Part shown: in pieces, positions 20,839 to 21,955 of the stretch | Numbering within the stretch: the stretch's first letter is position 1 | Layout of the letters: every line of letters starts with the position of its first letter | Source of the DNA: Baffinella frigidus | Taxonomy: Eukaryota > Cryptophyceae > Cryptomonadales > Baffinellaceae | Length of the DNA stretch: 21,955 nt | Assembly: GCA_026770585.1 (NCBI GenBank) | Contig: MU646700.1 | Location: 202,210 to 224,164 of the forward strand | Direction: 5' to 3' | Translations under genes and position numbers: made by a program | Notes under the pieces: model-generated | The model's input: the letters and a program-made list of their open reading frames with translations, nothing else | What the model was told of the DNA's origin: nothing | Databases searched by the model: none

Positions 20839-21603
20839 CTGGCGGAAGCGGAGGGTCTTGGGGTCGAAGTTGAGCGGCACAAAGCCGAGCGTGCCGTCGT
20901 ACCGGTTCTTCCTTATGTCCAGGTACTTGATCAACCTGCCGGGGGGAAACGTGTGAATGAAAATCTATGTTTTGCTTTTTAATAAATAAATTTTATTTCC
21001 ATAAAATTGTGAGATATGACCGCGACGAGCCAGAGGGCGAGGTGGGACGAGACGTAGGGGCCCTAGCAGCCCGCGACCACCCCTAAGGGGAGGTGTGTGT
21101 GGGGGGGGGCGTCTCGCCCTCTAGGACGAGCTAAACTTGCCGCGAGACGGATAGAGGGGTTTCTCGATATTAAGGACACACGCCGCCTTAGGGTCCTGCG
21201 TAGGGCTCGAACCGGTTCTTAATCAACCTGCCCACTCGAGATGGGCCAATCCCTCGATTTAAATGCCGGTTGTAGGCGCACGTCCGGGTGTGTACGAGAG
21301 TTGGTCGCGTTCCGTGCGGGAAACCCTGTTCTTCCGTTAGTCCATGGACCCACCTCAGGAAGGATAGGCCCGCCTCGGGACAAAGACAGGCCCGCCGCGG
21401 GACGGACAGACCCGCCTCGGGATGGGGACAGGCCCGCTTCGGGACGGATAGGCCCGCCTCGGAATATAGACGGGCCTTTCGGGGGCGGGGCAGCCAGCGG
21501 GTACAGACCCGCTGTTCTGGAGGATGATGACGTTGTCGCTCTCCTGCGTGGCCTTGGCAGAACCGAAGACCGAAGAGAGAGTCAGCAGGTGGCTCTCGTC
21601 GTC
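20815..21603 (-). CDS. Twinkle-type organelle replicative DNA helicase, C-terminal part (partial)
   Basis: Two phase-compatible exons (21603-21509 and 20935 down to 20839 or 20815) match the C-terminus of Twinkle/T7 gp4-like helicases. FGSAKATQESDNVIILQN is the hallmark FGSAKATQEADNVLILQD segment, and YLDIRKNRYDGTLGFVPLNF matches the KNRFDGDVGVFPLEF segment. Twinkle is a hexameric 5'-3' helicase of mitochondrial (and in plants also plastid) DNA replication. Walker A/B and any primase domain would lie beyond the right edge. The end is unclear: reading on after exon b gives ARCGIRV then TAG at 20815-20817, inside repeat, or the exon may splice with a GC donor to something I cannot find. Four copies of this exon's 3' edge lie in the region. 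Confidence 0.85.
20839..20935 (-). CDS. Twinkle-like helicase, exon b
   Basis: Acceptor CCGGCAG. Reads LIKYLDIRKNRYDGTLG then FVPLNFDPKTLRFRQ, in phase with exon a. The 5' edge is copied upstream at about 21210-21236. The 3' edge is copied downstream at 20683-20740, 20487-20575 and 20362-20428. Confidence 0.87.
20936..21508 (-). repeat. Intron between Twinkle-like exons, with a 20-bp minisatellite
   Basis: Contains about six ~20-bp units of the type GGACGGACAGACCCGCCTCG (21349-21475) next to the exon a donor, whose sequence (ACAGACCCGCT) resembles the unit. An exon b 5'-edge copy lies at 21210-21236. The remainder is unexplained. Confidence 0.65.
21509..21603 (-). CDS. Twinkle-like helicase, exon a
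   Basis: Acceptor CTGGCAG. Reads DDESHLLTLSSVFGSAKATQ then ESDNVIILQNS and ends in phase 2 with GG|GTCTGT. The motif is a RecA-core element of Twinkle. A copy of its 5' edge lies upstream at 21665-21709. Confidence 0.88.
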
Positions 21604-21800
21604 CTGCCAGGGGGAGGCAATATCATCTCAGAGAATGCATGACTGGGGGATGAATTAATTCGATTCATGCCGACGAAAGTCACCAGCTGGCTCTCGTCGT
21701 CCTCCCAAAGGGGGGAGTTAGCCCCGTTTATGGATCACAGGGCACGGCAGCGCCTGATCTTGAGCTAGGAGTGAGGGCAGAGACCCGATTTATGCGAAAA
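21604..21800 (-). other. Upstream intron of the Twinkle-like gene
   Basis: A copy of the exon a acceptor and 5' edge lies at 21665-21709 (GACGACGAGAGCCAGCTG on the sense strand). I see no further exon here. The sequence at 21720-21780 is unassigned. Confidence 0.55.
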
Positions 21801-21955
21801 TGTTTTGGGTTTAGGGTCTTGGGTTTGGGGTTTGGGGTTTAGGGTTTAGGGTTTAGGGTTTAGGGTTTAGGGTTTAGGGTTTAGGGTTTACAGGTTGGGG
21901 TTTAGGGTTTAGGGTTTGGGGTTTGGGGTTTAGGGTTTAGGGTTTAGGGTTTAGG
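21801..21955 (+). repeat. TTTAGGG/TTTGGGG telomere-type array at right edge
   Basis: About 150 bp of TTTAGGG units with TTTGGGG variants, running off the window. On the sense strand of the Twinkle-like gene this is CCCTAAA, so it is most likely another intronic tract rather than a chromosome end. Confidence 0.85.

Noticed and set aside
21801-21955. Terminal TTTAGGG array as a true chromosome end
   Set aside because: Similar arrays lie inside introns across the window and the units are interrupted by TTTGGGG; the edge position is probably chance.
1-21955. tRNA, rRNA, snRNA or riboswitch genes
   Set aside because: No cloverleaf, rRNA core or known ncRNA motif was recognised; many hairpins here belong to foldback elements.

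Overview
This is a GC-rich eukaryotic nuclear window with three protein-coding genes, each cut into many small exons. Open reading frames are short, exons are 37-430 bp with conserved splice phases, and the introns are full of degenerate CCCTAAA/TTTAGGG repeats, the plant/algal type of telomere repeat. A microalga or related protist fits best; I cannot name the species. I see no rRNA, tRNA, CRISPR array or prokaryotic operon.

Layout. (1) Positions 1-8021, minus strand: a two-KH-domain RNA-binding protein of the KHDC4/Blom7 (animal) and RIK (plant) type. Twelve exons are visible, all phase-compatible; the Met/Gly/Gln-rich C-terminus runs off the left edge. (2) About 8022-8549: a head-to-head intergenic region that probably holds both promoters. 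(3) Positions 8550-17920, plus strand: a zeta-crystallin-type NADPH:quinone oxidoreductase. Fourteen exons sum to exactly 999 nt (332 residues plus stop), the family's usual length. (4) Positions 17921 to about 20350: intergenic, packed with foldback (MITE-like) elements. (5) About 20815-21603, minus strand: the C-terminal exons of a Twinkle-type organelle replicative DNA helicase; the rest lies beyond the right edge. The three genes share no obvious pathway.

The striking part is the introns. Most contain telomere-like repeats with the C-rich strand as sense strand in both complete genes, although the genes lie on opposite strands. They also carry extra copies of the edges of the neighbouring exons. 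Copies of an exon's 3' edge, usually with its splice donor, lie downstream in the intron that follows it. Copies of an exon's 5' edge, with its acceptor, lie upstream in the intron that precedes it. I count about two dozen such copies across all three genes. One intron is flanked by an exact 14-bp direct repeat and another holds a chain of 20-bp direct repeats of the exon end. Together this suggests introns gained and enlarged by insertion or repair events that duplicate the splice junction and add telomere-like DNA. At least two foldback/MITE families (long-armed foldbacks with a shared CCTAGGACCCTAC core, and a 108-bp element with CTCAGTCTATT ends) occupy introns and intergenic DNA.

All identifications come from reading translated exons against remembered family motifs; no database search was run.
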